A stretch of DNA of 50,815 nt from Bryobacterales bacterium (GCA_003166865.1 PMUP01000049.1:1-50815), one strand, 5' to 3'; positions 16,846 through 26,457 are shown, counted from the stretch's first letter. Numbers and translations: made by a program. The notes: generated by a model from the letters alone, not told the origin.

Positions 16846-18765
16846 CTAAGCGGGCTGCGGCCGCTCGCCGCCTAATAGCCCCGGCAAGGGCTTAGGGCCC
16901 TCCGGACGAATCACCTGTTGTTTTTCGCCGTCGTTGGGAGGCATTGTCTTCGGCCGTGAGGAAGCCGGAAGAGTTTCGCCGTCGATCAGCAATTTTACTT
17001 CGGCGCCGTCCAGCACTTCGCGCTCCAGCAGGGCTTCGGCGATGCGCGCCAGTCCATCGGACCGCGCCTCGATAATCTTGCGCGCGCGGTCATAGCCCTC
17101 ATCCACCAGCTTGCGAACCTGCTCGTCGATCAGGATCGCCGTGGCCTCGCTATAGTCGCGATGCTGGGCGATTTCGCGGCCCAGGAAGATCTGCTCTTCC
17201 TTCTTGCCGAAGCTCATCGGCCCCAGCTCGCTCATGCCCCACTCGCACACCATCTTGCGGGCCATGTCGGTGGCGCGTTCGATATCGTTGCCGGCGCCGG
17301 TGGTGATGTGATGCATGAAGATCTCTTCGGCGATCCTGCCAGCCATCAAGATGGCGAGCTGCGCTTGGAGATAGCCCTTGTTGTAGGAGTGCTTGTCGTC
17401 GATCGGCAACTGCATTGTGAGACCCAACGCCATTCCGCGCGGGATGATGGTGACCTTGTGCAGCGGATCGGCCTCCGGAATCATGGCCGCCACCAGCGCG
17501 TGGCCGGCTTCGTGATACGCCGTGTTGCGCTTTTCCTCGTCGCTGATGATGAGCGACTTGCGTTCCACGCCCATCATGACCTTATCCTTGGCCAGCTCGA
17601 AATCGAACTGCGTGACCACTTTGCGATTCTGCCGGGCCGCCACCAGCGCGGCTTCGTTCACCAGGTTGGCCAGATCCGCGCCCGCGAATCCAGGCGTGCC
17701 GCGCGCGACAACCGACAGATCCACATCGTCGGCCAGCGGCGACTTTTTGGTATGCACGCGGAGAATCATCTCGCGGCCCCTGACGTCGGGACGGCCCACC
17801 ACCACGCGCCGGTCGAAACGGCCCGGCCGCAGCAGCGCGGGATCCAAGACGTCCGGGCGATTGGTTGCCGCCACCAGGATCACGCCTTCGTTGGATTCAA
17901 ATCCATCCATCTCCACCAGCAATTGATTGAGGGTCTGCTCGCGTTCATCGTGCCCGCCGCCGAGACCCGCGCCGCGATGCCGTCCCACGGCGTCGATTTC
18001 GTCGATGAAGACGATGCACGGAGCATTCTTCTTGCCCTGTTCGAACAGATCGCGCACGCGGCTCGCGCCCACGCCCACGAACATCTCAACGAAATCCGAT
18101 CCCGAAATGGAGAAGAACGGAACGTTCGCCTCGCCCGCGATGGCGCGCGCCAGGAGCGTCTTGCCGGTTCCGGGAGGACCGATCAGGAGCACGCCTTTCG
18201 GAATACGCCCGCCCAGCTTCTGAAATTTCTGGGGCTCACGCAGGAACTCGATGATCTCCTGCAGCTCTTCCTTGGCTTCTTCCACGCCGGCTACGTCTTT
18301 GAACGTTACCTTCTTCTGCTGGGACGAATGCAGGCGCGCGCGGCTCTTGCCGAAACTCAGCGCTTTGTTCCCGCCGCTCTGCATCTGCCGCATCATGAAA
18401 ATCCAGAACGCCAGCAAAAGAACGAACGGAATCGCGTTTATCAGAATGGAAACCCATCCGCCGCCGGCTTCCTTGTTGTATTTGATGTCCACGCCCTTCG
18501 CCAGCATGGCGTCGTCGAGGCTTTGATGGACGTTGGGGATGACCGCGTGCAACTCCTGATTGTCATCTTTATACGTGCCGTGCAGATCGTTACCACTGAT
18601 GCTCACCGTCTTGATCTTGCCCGCGTTCACATCGTTCATCAACTGCGTGAATGAGAGCTGGGCGTCCGGGCGCGACTTGGTGGTGTGGACCACGGTCCAA
18701 AACAACACCACTACCATGATGATGACCACCCAAAACACCGCGGTCTTAATATTAGAATTATTCAT
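16846..18765 (-). CDS. ftsH: ATP-dependent membrane zinc protease FtsH
   Basis: 639 residues, normal length. Two membrane segments (about 8-26 and 106-126) flank a periplasmic domain. The AAA module follows with Walker A GPPGTGKT (196-203), Walker B VFIDE (252-256) and the second region of homology [19 protein letters not shown], then the zinc protease site HEAGH (418-422). It degrades misfolded membrane proteins and short-lived regulators at the inner membrane. TilS lies 75 bases upstream on the same strand, a common pairing. The proline-rich C-terminus is variable in the family. Confidence 0.97.
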   Translation of the reverse strand: MNNSNIKTAVFWVVIIMVVVLFWTVVHTTKSRPDAQLSFTQLMNDVNAGKIKTVSISGNDLHGTYKDDNQELHAVIPNVHQSLDDAMLAKGVDIKYNKEAGGGWVSILINAIPFVLLLAFWIFMMRQMQSGGNKALSFGKSRARLHSSQQKKVTFKDVAGVEEAKEELQEIIEFLREPQKFQKLGGRIPKGVLLIGPPGTGKTLLARAIAGEANVPFFSISGSDFVEMFVGVGASRVRDLFEQGKKNAPCIVFIDEIDAVGRHRGAGLGGGHDEREQTLNQLLVEMDGFESNEGVILVAATNRPDVLDPALLRPGRFDRRVVVGRPDVRGREMILRVHTKKSPLADDVDLSVVARGTPGFAGADLANLVNEAALVAARQNRKVVTQFDFELAKDKVMMGVERKSLIISDEEKRNTAYHEAGHALVAAMIPEADPLHKVTIIPRGMALGLTMQLPIDDKHSYNKGYLQAQLAILMAGRIAEEIFMHHITTGAGNDIERATDMARKMVCEWGMSELGPMSFGKKEEQIFLGREIAQHRDYSEATAILIDEQVRKLVDEGYDRARKIIEARSDGLARIAEALLEREVLDGAEVKLLIDGETLPASSRPKTMPPNDGEKQQVIRPEGPKPLPGLLGGERPQPA

Positions 18766-18840
18766 GCCATCTCCCTACACGTGGGGCGGTAACTGTACTC
18801 ACTGAATTGGACGTTGCGGCCGCTCGAGTTGATTCCAAAG

Positions 18841-20247
18841 TTACCACCCAGTTTCGGCCACTTGAAGAACGGAACGGGTTTCTGGGCCGGTCGCGAATTC
18901 GGCGGCTGCTCCGAAACGCCTGGCCCACACAATTTTCCCATCATAGGTGATAATCGGCCAGTCCCGGCGCTCCCACAAGGGTACCCGAGCTTCCTGGAAG
19001 AAAAATTTGACCTTTTCCGGTTTGGTTTGCCCCACTCTTCGGTACTGGTCACCAGGTCTCCAGTTACGTAGTTCCAGGCTCGGCGCGCCTTCGCCCCTGT
19101 AAAAACGCCGCCAGTCCAGCTCATTCACCACTGTAGCACAAGGTCGCGCGAGCTCTTCTTTCTCTAGTACCTGCAATGTAATACGGGTGAGGGAGCCAGG
19201 CAGTTCCACCGATCCTGGAATTTGAAGCGAAACCGAAAAGTCCGCAGCCGGGGCCCACGGGCCAGGGGGCGCAAACCGGATCCAATCGAAGGACCGGCAG
19301 ACGTCCAAGCCGGGCGCCTGCATCCGGTCGTGGCCTTCGGCTGAGCGCGCCATTTCCAGCACTCGCTCCACGTGTGCGAAATCAATCCCGTGAAGATCCC
19401 CTTTGACGATCTCCACAGCCCGGCGGACCAGGCGGCGGGCGAGCGCGGGGGGCGCGTCGGCCAGTTGGGACGCACAGAGGATCAGCGGTTGGGGATTCGG
19501 CGTTGGGGGTTGGGGGAGGAGCCCTTGGGATTTCCAATAGGCCTCTTCGTCCCGAGCGAGAGTTGCAAGATTTGAAAGTGCCTGGTCAAGCTGCGGGTTG
19601 AAACCGTCTCGCAGCAGCGGCAGGATTTCGTGGCGAAGCCGGTTGCGGGCATAGGTCCGATCGCGATTGGTCTCGTCTTCTCTCCAGGCGACCCCGTGCT
19701 CCCGCAGCCAAGCCTCGATTTCGCTGCGATCGATCTCCAGCAGCGGCCGAATCAGCACTTCGCCCGTGACCGGTAGAATCCCCGAGAGACCCGTCAGCCC
19801 GGACCCGCGCAGGATGCGGTACAGCACGGTTTCAGCCTGGTCGGTACGGGTGTGACCGGTAGCCACGCGGTCGACCGCTCGCGCTGCGATCAATTCCGCA
19901 TAAAACGCCTGCCGGACATTGCGGGCGGCTTGTTCCAGGTTGCCATCCATCGCTGGAACGTCGGCGTGGCGAATATGGAACGGTAGCGCGAACGTGGACG
20001 CCAGTTGCGCGACGAACTCGGCATCCGCCACCGACGCCCGGCCCCGAATCCCGTGCTCGACATGGATCACGCTCAGCCGCAGGTTCCGCAGCGAATCCAA
20101 GTGACGGGCAAGCTCGCGGAGGCCGTGCAACAGGAACACGGAATCGGCGCCGCCCGACACGGCCACTCCCACGCGCTGCCCGGCTTCGGGCGTCCCGAGG
20201 TCAAACATGCGATGTCGCGCGATGAATTCGGCTACGCGGTCCAGCAT
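18841..20247 (-). CDS. tilS: tRNA(Ile)-lysidine synthetase
   Basis: 468 residues. It modifies C34 of the CAU-anticodon isoleucine tRNA to lysidine, using ATP and lysine. The PP-loop is GVAVSGGADSVFLLHG near residue 29. Further features are VIHVEHGIRGRAS, ATGHTRTDQAETVLYRILRGSGLTGLSGI and YARNRLRHEILPLL, and a C-terminal domain with RNWRPGDQYRRVG and KVKFFFQEARVP. A short Pro/Asn/Gln insert (PQPPTPNPQP, about 19487-19516) comes from a CCCCAA-type low-complexity stretch also found in the ATPase gene near 49040. It probably forms an operon with ftsH. Confidence 0.94.
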   Translation of the reverse strand: MLDRVAEFIARHRMFDLGTPEAGQRVGVAVSGGADSVFLLHGLRELARHLDSLRNLRLSVIHVEHGIRGRASVADAEFVAQLASTFALPFHIRHADVPAMDGNLEQAARNVRQAFYAELIAARAVDRVATGHTRTDQAETVLYRILRGSGLTGLSGILPVTGEVLIRPLLEIDRSEIEAWLREHGVAWREDETNRDRTYARNRLRHEILPLLRDGFNPQLDQALSNLATLARDEEAYWKSQGLLPQPPTPNPQPLILCASQLADAPPALARRLVRRAVEIVKGDLHGIDFAHVERVLEMARSAEGHDRMQAPGLDVCRSFDWIRFAPPGPWAPAADFSVSLQIPGSVELPGSLTRITLQVLEKEELARPCATVVNELDWRRFYRGEGAPSLELRNWRPGDQYRRVGQTKPEKVKFFFQEARVPLWERRDWPIITYDGKIVWARRFGAAAEFATGPETRSVLQVAETGW

Positions 20248-20296
20248 TCCGTCCGCATGATACCGCGCCGGGAGGGGAGGCGAGAGGAGGCCGCGG

Positions 20297-20881
20297 CTAT
20301 TTCGCCGGGCGTGAGCCGGTGATCAGGATGTCCACCAGTCTTTTGGCGCTTTGCTGCCAGTCAGGGCCGGATGCCACATGGGCGACGCCGATGAGCGCCC
20401 GAAGCAGATCGAATGGGTCGAGATCTCTACGTATATCGCCGCTCTTGATTGCGCGCTTTACCAGCGCATCAAACGCTCCCTGGATCTGACCGCGGGAACC
20501 TTCATACAGCTTCGAGGGGCCTCCAACCACCGTATTCAGTGCAGGGGCGATGATCTGCTTTGCCGCAATGTGGTCGACAAACAAGAGCATCCAGGCTCGC
20601 AACGCTTTAATCGGGGGCATGGCCTCAGCGAATCTGCGTTCTGCTGCCGCCAGTTTCTCTACCTCGGTGCGGTAGACCGCCTCGATGAGTGCATCTCGTG
20701 TAGGAAAGTGGCGATACAGAGTTCCGGGTCCGACGCCCGCATGTCTGGCGATGTCGTCCAGGCTGGCGTTCGCCCCAAGGCGCGTAAACGCCTCCTTCGC
20801 AACTTGCACGATGCGCTCGCGATTCCGCTGCGCATCCATGCGCGGCTGTCGAGCTGGGGGTCGTGAACGTTTCGTAGCCAT
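20297..20881 (-). CDS. TetR-family transcriptional repressor
   Basis: 194 residues from ATG 20881. The N-terminus has the TetR helix-turn-helix: RERIVQVAKEAFTRLGANA, SLDDIARHAGVGPGTLYRHFPTRDAL. The rest is a helical ligand-binding domain, of a group with KLAAAERRFAEAMPPIKALRAWM. A longer start at 20908 exists, but it would put the first palindromic operator inside the gene; 20881 leaves both operators upstream. It diverges from the SDR gene, which it probably represses together with itself. The inducer is unknown. Confidence 0.87.
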   Translation of the reverse strand: MATKRSRPPARQPRMDAQRNRERIVQVAKEAFTRLGANASLDDIARHAGVGPGTLYRHFPTRDALIEAVYRTEVEKLAAAERRFAEAMPPIKALRAWMLLFVDHIAAKQIIAPALNTVVGGPSKLYEGSRGQIQGAFDALVKRAIKSGDIRRDLDPFDLLRALIGVAHVASGPDWQQSAKRLVDILITGSRPAK

Positions 20882-20897
20882 CGGCAAAATACTTGCA

Positions 20898-20916
20898 ACC
20901 GGAGACACTCTCCGGT
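20898..20916. promoter_or_regulatory. Palindromic operator 1 (TetR-type)
   Basis: ACCGGAGA CAC TCTCCGGT, a perfect palindrome with 8-bp arms, in the divergent promoter region of the TetR and SDR genes. Site 2 at 20929-20943 shares the same core. Confidence 0.75.
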
Positions 20917-20928
20917 AATCTATTCATG

Positions 20929-20943
20929 CGGAGACTATCTCCG
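20929..20943. promoter_or_regulatory. Palindromic operator 2 (TetR-type)
   Basis: CGGAGA CTA TCTCCG, the same CGGAGA-N3-TCTCCG core as operator 1, with centres 29 bases apart (about three helical turns), so two dimers could bind on the same face. Confidence 0.72.
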
Positions 20944-21002
20944 GTTTTATCAAAGTCGCTACGGTCCGTCAATATTTGTTATGTCACAAGCAGGAAGAGA
21001 AT

Positions 21003-21899
21003 ATGCGTGTCTTCGTCACAGGTGCTACAGGCTTTATCGGCTCCGCTATCGTCCAGGAGCTCATTCATTCGGGCCATCAGGTGCTCGGTCTTACGCGCTC
21101 AGATGCGGGCGCACATTCGCTGATCGCCGCCGGGGCGGAGGTGCACCGCGGTGATCTCGAAAACCTGGAGAGCCTCCGCAGCGGAGCAACCAGTTCGGAT
21201 GCTGTGATTCACACCGCCTTCAATCACGACTTCTCCAAGTACGTGGCGAACTGTGAGGCCGATCGGCAAGTCATCGAGGCGTTGGGCGACGCTCTCGCCG
21301 GCTCCGGCAGACTCCTGATTGTCACCTCCGGGACCGGGATGGCGAACTCAGTGCCAGGTATTCTCGCCACCGAACACGATCTGCCGGCCAGTTCGAAAGT
21401 GGTTCCTCGTGCGGCTTCGGAAGAGGCGGCCGCTTCGGTCGCGGCTCGAGGGGTCCGCGCTGCCATCGTGCGGCTTCCCCAGGTCCATGACACTGTGAAG
21501 CAAGGCCTTATTACTTATGCAATCCATGTCGCCAGCGAAAAGGGTGTTTCGGCGTACGTCGGCGATGGGCTCAACCGCTGGCCCGCGGCTCACCGCCTCG
21601 ATACTGCCCGGCTGTACCGGCTGGCGCTAGAGAAGGCAGACGCAGGCGATAAGTTTCATGCAGTCGCGGAAGAGGGAGTGCCCGTCCGAGACATCGCTGA
21701 GGCCATCGGTCGAGGCCTTCATGTGCCCGTGGTCCCCCTCGCCCCCGAGGAGTCCTTCAAACATTTTGGTTGGCTGGCAGCGTTTGTTGGACGGGATGCC
21801 CCGGCCTCCAGCGTGCATACACGGGAAAAGCTGGGATGGAACCCCACCGGACCCGGTCTCATCTCCGATCTCGAGAACATGCGCTACTTCCCAGTCTGA
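21003..21899 (+). CDS. NAD(P)-dependent SDR-family epimerase/dehydrogenase
   Basis: 298 residues from ATG 21003, with AGGAAGAG just upstream. Extended/atypical SDR: the Rossmann motif VTGATGFIGSAIVQELI (glycine-rich loop at residues 7-13), GLTRSDAGAHSLIAAGAEVHRGD (second strand, with an Arg suggesting NADP preference) and AVIHTAFNHDF. The usual YxxxK is not obvious, as in some atypical SDRs. The C-terminal part resembles epimerases of the 'NmrA/ladderlectin' type seen next to TetR regulators. Probably induced when the neighbouring repressor binds its ligand. Substrate unknown. Confidence 0.85.
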   Translation: MRVFVTGATGFIGSAIVQELIHSGHQVLGLTRSDAGAHSLIAAGAEVHRGDLENLESLRSGATSSDAVIHTAFNHDFSKYVANCEADRQVIEALGDALAGSGRLLIVTSGTGMANSVPGILATEHDLPASSKVVPRAASEEAAASVAARGVRAAIVRLPQVHDTVKQGLITYAIHVASEKGVSAYVGDGLNRWPAAHRLDTARLYRLALEKADAGDKFHAVAEEGVPVRDIAEAIGRGLHVPVVPLAPEESFKHFGWLAAFVGRDAPASSVHTREKLGWNPTGPGLISDLENMRYFPV

Positions 21900-21992
21900 A
21901 AAATGAAGGGAGAAGAGATGATCATTGTCCCTGCCGCTTGCGGCTGAGTTCATACGGCGTTCAGGGAGATCGAAAATGCACGTGTGCCGTTA

Positions 21993-22019
21993 TTGACTCA
22001 CAAACACTTCCGCTATCCT
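21993..22019 (+). promoter_or_regulatory. Possible promoter of the secreted 155-residue protein gene
   Basis: TTGACT (21993-21998) and TATCCT (22014-22019) with a 15-base spacer, shorter than the usual 17. It lies 20 bases before the ATG at 22040. Confidence 0.35.
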
Positions 22020-22039
22020 GACAGAAGAGAACCCGGATC

Positions 22040-22507
22040 ATGAGAAGAGTATTCTCCGCGCTTGCAGCATTCTCTTTTTCAAGCCTCCTTTTACTTTCGG
22101 CGGCTACCCGGATCGACGACCCGAAGACCTTCGTCACCGAAGTCTACCGGCGTCTGGTAGCGGCCCAGTCGACCCATTCGTCGTATACGCCGCCAGACGG
22201 CATTTATACCCCCCGTTTGGAAAAACTCCTGCGCGATGATAAGCGAAAGGCGAAGGGCGAAGTCGGCTGTTTGGATTTCGTGTTCTGGATCAATGCTCAG
22301 GACTGGACAATTACCCATCTCAGCATCACTAGTGCGGATGAGGGTCAAGAACGAAAAACGGTAATCACTAAGTTCCTCAACGGCGGTGAGCCCCAGGAGA
22401 TCCACTTCGATTTCCGCCGCAATGCGGGGCGTTGGCTACTGGATGACGTGCATTCCTTGTCGGCCCCGCCGTGGACGTTATCTGAGATTTTGAAGTGCGC
22501 GCCTTAA
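22040..22507 (+). CDS. Secreted protein of unknown function (DUF3828-like)
   Basis: 155 residues. A signal peptide is visible: basic MRR, a hydrophobic core to about residue 21 and a likely cut near LSAATR. The mature part begins with DDPKTFVTEVYRRLVAAQ, then YTPRLEKLLRDD, CLDFVFWINAQDW, and an edge with ITKFLNGGEPQEIHFDFRRNAGRWLLDDV. This layout (helix, then beta strands ending in 'W.IdDI') is like DUF3828/NTF2-like small periplasmic proteins. Function unknown. It converges on the catalase-like gene with 28 bases between. Confidence 0.7.
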   Translation: MRRVFSALAAFSFSSLLLLSAATRIDDPKTFVTEVYRRLVAAQSTHSSYTPPDGIYTPRLEKLLRDDKRKAKGEVGCLDFVFWINAQDWTITHLSITSADEGQERKTVITKFLNGGEPQEIHFDFRRNAGRWLLDDVHSLSAPPWTLSEILKCAP

Positions 22508-22535
22508 ACGGCGGGCGAACTCCTCCGAGTACGCC

Positions 22536-23507
22536 TTAAGCGCCACTTTTCGCCGCGCTGGTTTCGGCTGCCGCTCTGCGCCGGCGGCCACTGATCAAAT
22601 AGACGGCGGCGCGCAATTCGAGCAGAGGGTCATCAGAAGCCTCGATTCCATCCACGCGCGGGATGGGATCGAAGATGGTCCATTGCTGTTCGTGAGCGTC
22701 GTTTGCCACCGGAGCGGTCAGGGCGATCGTGCCGAGATCCAACAAAGTCCGATCCTCGGGCCAATGCACGGTTGCGTCGTTCACGACATCGCCGTCGTTC
22801 GCCAGTTGAGCCACAACGCGCAGCTTGATCGGGCCTTTCGCGATTCTCTCCGCGAGCTCATCGAATAGGAAGTTCGCGCTCTTGGCCGCCACGGCGGCAG
22901 CGCTCAGATGATCGACGCCGGCTTCCGGGACGATCCGGTAGCGCCCATACCGGCTGGCGCCATCCTTATTCGTGAAGCGCATGGCCGTGATCCCGAAGTA
23001 CGCTTCCCTGGCGAAGCTGGACGGCGCGGGCTTGGGCGCGTGCACGAACGCGAGCGCCGCTGGATGGCTTCCGAGGAATGCTTCAAGAGGAGATCCCGAA
23101 AGCTTGGACGGGTCGCTCGAAGCGACCGCGCGAAAGAACTCCAAAAATTCCTGTCCCGTATGCGTGGGGAATCCGTCGGTCGAATGACTAATGATATCGG
23201 TGTGAACGCGATCGGCCAAATGGAAACGAATCGCACACCCGTGTGGGTTGGAATTGGGATCGGTGTCGGGAATTAGCGGAACGCCGGTGGCGTCTGAGAA
23301 TCGCACGGTGACCGGAGTGGACGCCCGATTCATGTGAGGCGCGCGCGTGAGGGACGCCGCGCCGGGTGATGGCGTAAACGTTCCCGCCAGCAGGATGCCT
23401 TTGGCGTGGGCTGGCCGAAAGCCCGGGTGTAATCCGAAGATCGTGTCGAACTGCTGAATCAGATCCTGGGCCAGTGCCAGGATTTTCTCGTCCGTTGGAA
23501 GCGGCAT
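22536..23507 (-). CDS. Catalase-related haem peroxidase (SrpA type)
   Basis: 323 residues from ATG 23507, preceded by AGGA; a longer upstream frame has no such support. It matches the short catalase family: distal His in PAHAKGILLAGTFTP, VTVRFSDATGVP, NPHGCAIRFHL, and the C-terminal DGIEASDDPLLELRAAVYLIS with the likely proximal haem Tyr. At about 320 residues it lacks the larger catalase domains. Such enzymes use organic peroxides or hydrogen peroxide. The alkaline tail RRRRAAAETSAAK is unusual. No signal peptide is seen. Confidence 0.85.
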   Translation of the reverse strand: MPLPTDEKILALAQDLIQQFDTIFGLHPGFRPAHAKGILLAGTFTPSPGAASLTRAPHMNRASTPVTVRFSDATGVPLIPDTDPNSNPHGCAIRFHLADRVHTDIISHSTDGFPTHTGQEFLEFFRAVASSDPSKLSGSPLEAFLGSHPAALAFVHAPKPAPSSFAREAYFGITAMRFTNKDGASRYGRYRIVPEAGVDHLSAAAVAAKSANFLFDELAERIAKGPIKLRVVAQLANDGDVVNDATVHWPEDRTLLDLGTIALTAPVANDAHEQQWTIFDPIPRVDGIEASDDPLLELRAAVYLISGRRRRAAAETSAAKSGA

Positions 23508-23703
23508 GATTTTCCTATTCTCCCACTGAACTCGACATGATACGATCTGCGAAAAACGCAATCTTCCAAAAACGCGATGCCGGTGTTCACAAACGAACAT
23601 CGGGCTCCGATCGGGACCAAGGCAAGTAGTTGAAACCGCAAGCCGCGAAACTGCGCTCAGGTTGGCAGCGAGATTGCGCTAGTGTGGGTAGAGCCCGTGC
23701 AAT

Positions 23704-24837
23704 ATGACCCTCGAGGCAGTTGAGAAGCAGGCCGGTTTACAAAACGTGCTGGTCGTGGATGATCAGCCAGACGTTCGAGAAGCGCTGCGATTGTTGCTGA
23801 AAGGCGCGGGTTACGGCATCGAAACGGTTGATTCGCCCGACGACGCGCTGGCGTCGGCCGCGCGTCGCGACCACGACCTCATTATCGTCGACATGAACTT
23901 CACGCGCGACACCACGTCAGGCGAAGAAGGCTTGAGGCTGGTGGATCATTTGCATGCGCAGCGGCGGGACGTGCCCATCATCGCCATGACGGGCTGGAGC
24001 ACCATCGAGCTCGCCGTGGAGGCGATGCATCGCGGAGCTTGCGACTTCGTTCCGAAGCCCTGGGACAATAACCACTTCCTTTCGGTGGTTCGCAAGCATT
24101 TGAACGCCGCGCCCGATCCGTTAGCCGCGGAGCTTGCAATCGCGCGGAAGGTGCAGAGAAAGTTATTGCCGCAGCCGCATTTCAGCGCGTACGGGCTGGA
24201 CTGCGAATGCGCGTCGCTGGCGGCTGGAGACATCGGCGGAGATTTGTACGATTTCTTCGAGATCGATGGCGGATCGATGGCATTTCTGCTGGGAGATATT
24301 TGCGGGAAGGGAATCGGGGCGGCTCTGCTGATGGCGAATCTGCAGGCCACCATTCGAGGACAGCAGGACCTGGCGCGCTATCCGTCGCGGTTGCTGCAGC
24401 GTGTGAACGATCTGTTTTTCGAATCCACCCGGCCCGAGCATTTCGCCACGCTGTTCTATGGGGTCTACGAGGCGAGCACGCACACCATCCGGTACGTGAA
24501 CTGCGGACATCCCTCCGCGGTGCTGGTGCGGGCAAATGGAGACTTCGAACTGCTGGACGCAAGCGCGACGGTGCTGGGAGCTTTCAAAGACCGCGGGTTT
24601 GAAGAGCGCTCGGTGGCGATGCGAACCGGTGACCGCCTGGTACTGTTTTCGGACGGTTTCTCCGAGGCCCGAATGGAGGTGATGACGGAGGAAGCCAGCG
24701 CGGATTGGGCGGTGGAAACAATCAGATCGCTCAGCAAATCGCATGAAAACGGCTTGGCAGACACGCTTGCGTCGACTGCGGCTTCCGGCGGAAAGCAGGC
24801 GGACGACATCACGGTGATGGACCTGCGGGTTCTGTAG
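23704..24837 (+). CDS. Response regulator with PP2C/RsbU-type phosphatase domain
   Basis: 377 residues. The N-terminal receiver domain (about 13-130) has Asp19-Asp20, phospho-acceptor Asp63 in IIVDMNF, Thr96 and Lys118 in FVPKPW. A linker (AIARKVQRKLLPQ) leads into the SpoIIE/RsbU phosphatase domain (about 155-377) with GDIGGDLYDFF, GDICGKGIGAALLMA, TLFYGVYE, VNCGHPSAVLVR, LFSDGFSEA and the final DDITVMDL with metal-binding Asp. It probably dephosphorylates an anti-sigma antagonist in response to a histidine kinase; no kinase or partner lies nearby. Confidence 0.92.
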   Translation: MTLEAVEKQAGLQNVLVVDDQPDVREALRLLLKGAGYGIETVDSPDDALASAARRDHDLIIVDMNFTRDTTSGEEGLRLVDHLHAQRRDVPIIAMTGWSTIELAVEAMHRGACDFVPKPWDNNHFLSVVRKHLNAAPDPLAAELAIARKVQRKLLPQPHFSAYGLDCECASLAAGDIGGDLYDFFEIDGGSMAFLLGDICGKGIGAALLMANLQATIRGQQDLARYPSRLLQRVNDLFFESTRPEHFATLFYGVYEASTHTIRYVNCGHPSAVLVRANGDFELLDASATVLGAFKDRGFEERSVAMRTGDRLVLFSDGFSEARMEVMTEEASADWAVETIRSLSKSHENGLADTLASTAASGGKQADDITVMDLRVL

Positions 24838-24892
24838 GGCGCTCAACTGAACTCGGTTTTGGGCGATCTTTTAATAAGGAGCCCACTATCCC

Positions 24893-25423
24893 ATGGACAG
24901 TCCATTGCCACGCCGCGCCGCCGCGAATCCTACGCAGTACAACATCGATGCAATCGCTAAGCTGGAGCACGATGCCCTGAATCGCCGCACTCCCACTGAG
25001 CGAGTGAGCGACGTAGTTACAAAACTTGTAGGCAATCTGGGATTCCTGCTGGCGCAATTGCTGCTGATCGTCGGCTGGTGCCTGGTCAATCTCCACGTGA
25101 TCCCGGGGCTGAAAGCCTTCGATCCATTTCCTTTCGGCGTCCTGGCCCTGCTGGTCTCTTCCGAAGGCGTTTTCTTGACTGTCTTCGTGCTAATCAGTCA
25201 AGGCCGAATGGCCCGCCAGTCCGAACGGCGTTCGCATCTGGATCTTCAAGTCGGCATGCTTTCCGAACAGGAACTGACAACCATTCTTCAAATGTTGCAG
25301 AAACTCTGCCAACACGTGGGCGTCAACGTGGACTCCTCCAAGCAAGAGGTTCAGTCATTCAGTAAAACAACGGACGTACACAAGCTGGCCAGTGAACTCG
25401 AAGACAAACTTCCGGAGGAATAA
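24893..25423 (+). CDS. DUF1003 membrane protein
   Basis: 176 residues. A soluble N-terminus is followed by two hydrophobic segments (about 45-66 and 77-100) separated by the short loop NLHVIPGLKAFDPFPFG, then QGRMARQSERRSHLDLQV, a combination typical of DUF1003 inner-membrane proteins. The C-terminal half is a soluble helix with QELTTILQMLQKL. Function unknown. AAGGAG lies 12 bases before the ATG. Confidence 0.85.
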   Translation: MDSPLPRRAAANPTQYNIDAIAKLEHDALNRRTPTERVSDVVTKLVGNLGFLLAQLLLIVGWCLVNLHVIPGLKAFDPFPFGVLALLVSSEGVFLTVFVLISQGRMARQSERRSHLDLQVGMLSEQELTTILQMLQKLCQHVGVNVDSSKQEVQSFSKTTDVHKLASELEDKLPEE

Positions 25424-25447
25424 CGGGGCCCGCACCACCTAGCCAGT

Positions 25448-25897
25448 TCACACACCAAATTGCCGCAAGTGATGATCCACGTGCCGATAGCCCCAAGTGA
25501 GCCAATCGTGCTCGCTCATCTTCCCAAACGCCGGATGGACTCCGAACGTCTTTCGCTCCGCAAACGCATCCATCAACTCCAGCAACTCGGCGCGATCGCG
25601 TTCCCATTCCGATGGCGGCGTTCCTCCGCGACCCTGCTCGATCTCCGGGCGTGTCGGCACTCCTTGCGGCCACCGTAGAGGCGCGCGCAGTGCGATCCAC
25701 TTCACCAACGTTCGCTGCAGCAGGCTCGTGGCAGTGCTGGCATATTTTTCTCCCATCCCCACGTGGAACGAATCGTTAAGGTGGCACACCATCTGGCGCG
25801 CCGTCATGCGTCCCCACTTCGGGCTGGCGTCCGGGTCAAGCCGCTGGATGCGCTCACGGCAAGCAGCGCGGGCGTTCGGATCGGCAAGTGTGCTCAT
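25448..25897 (-). CDS. DinB-like (DUF1569) protein
   Basis: 149 residues. A four-helix DinB-type fold is suggested by MTARQMVCHLNDSFHVGMG near residue 31 and WGYRHVDHHLRQFGV at the C-terminus; the spaced histidines are the likely metal ligands. The group often carries a divalent metal and may act as a thiol-dependent transferase, but the function of this member is unknown. It diverges from the cupin gene across 65 bases. Confidence 0.75.
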   Translation of the reverse strand: MSTLADPNARAACRERIQRLDPDASPKWGRMTARQMVCHLNDSFHVGMGEKYASTATSLLQRTLVKWIALRAPLRWPQGVPTRPEIEQGRGGTPPSEWERDRAELLELMDAFAERKTFGVHPAFGKMSEHDWLTWGYRHVDHHLRQFGV

Positions 25898-25962
25898 TCG
25901 TTATCATTTTGACTCAACTGTTGTGATAGCATCTCAGTTCGAACCTAACACTGGAGGTTTCC

Positions 25963-26457
25963 ATGCGTGCAATCGCAATTTGCTTGGCTTTCACAATCGT
26001 CGCCGCTGCGGCCTATGCTCAGCAACCGGCCCCAGCCACGAAGACTTACTCCTCTTCCGCTGACGTCGCCGCGCTTCTCGCGAAAGCGAAGTCCGACCAC
26101 AAGGACGGCCAGCCTACCGTCATCGAGAACATTTTGCACCTCGCTCCGTATAACGCGAATCTGGAATACCGGACTGCGGTCGGTCCGGCCGCCGTTCACG
26201 AGCATGAAGCCGAGGTGTTCTACGTACTGGATGGCTCCGCCACGCTGGTCACGGGCGGCAAGCTGGCGAACGAAAAACGAACCAACGCCGAAAACCTTAC
26301 TGGCACGGGCATCGAAGGCGGAAGCTCTCAAGCCGTCGCCAAGGGCGATGTCGTCATCGTTCCCGAAAACACGCCGCACTGGTTCAGCGCGATCAACGGC
26401 TCCGTGGTCCTGATGTCGCTGCACGTGCCGCGATCCTCCGGCGCAGGAACGCACTGA
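25963..26457 (+). CDS. Secreted cupin-domain protein
   Basis: 164 residues. A signal peptide (hydrophobic to about residue 18, cut near AYAQQ) precedes a single cupin barrel: HEHEAEVFYVLDGSATLVTGG (motif 1 with metal-ligand His and Glu) and GDVVIVPENTPHWFSAINGSVV (motif 2 with PxxxPH). It is a periplasmic metal-binding protein, possibly a sugar- or small-molecule-binding enzyme. The following membrane protein starts 17 bases downstream, so they may be co-transcribed. Confidence 0.82.
   Translation: MRAIAICLAFTIVAAAAYAQQPAPATKTYSSSADVAALLAKAKSDHKDGQPTVIENILHLAPYNANLEYRTAVGPAAVHEHEAEVFYVLDGSATLVTGGKLANEKRTNAENLTGTGIEGGSSQAVAKGDVVIVPENTPHWFSAINGSVVLMSLHVPRSSGAGTH

Noticed and set aside
17161-18654. 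497-codon open frame on the plus strand opposite ftsH
   Set aside because: Fully antisense to ftsH, with the usual shadow-frame composition of GC-rich coding sequence and no motif.
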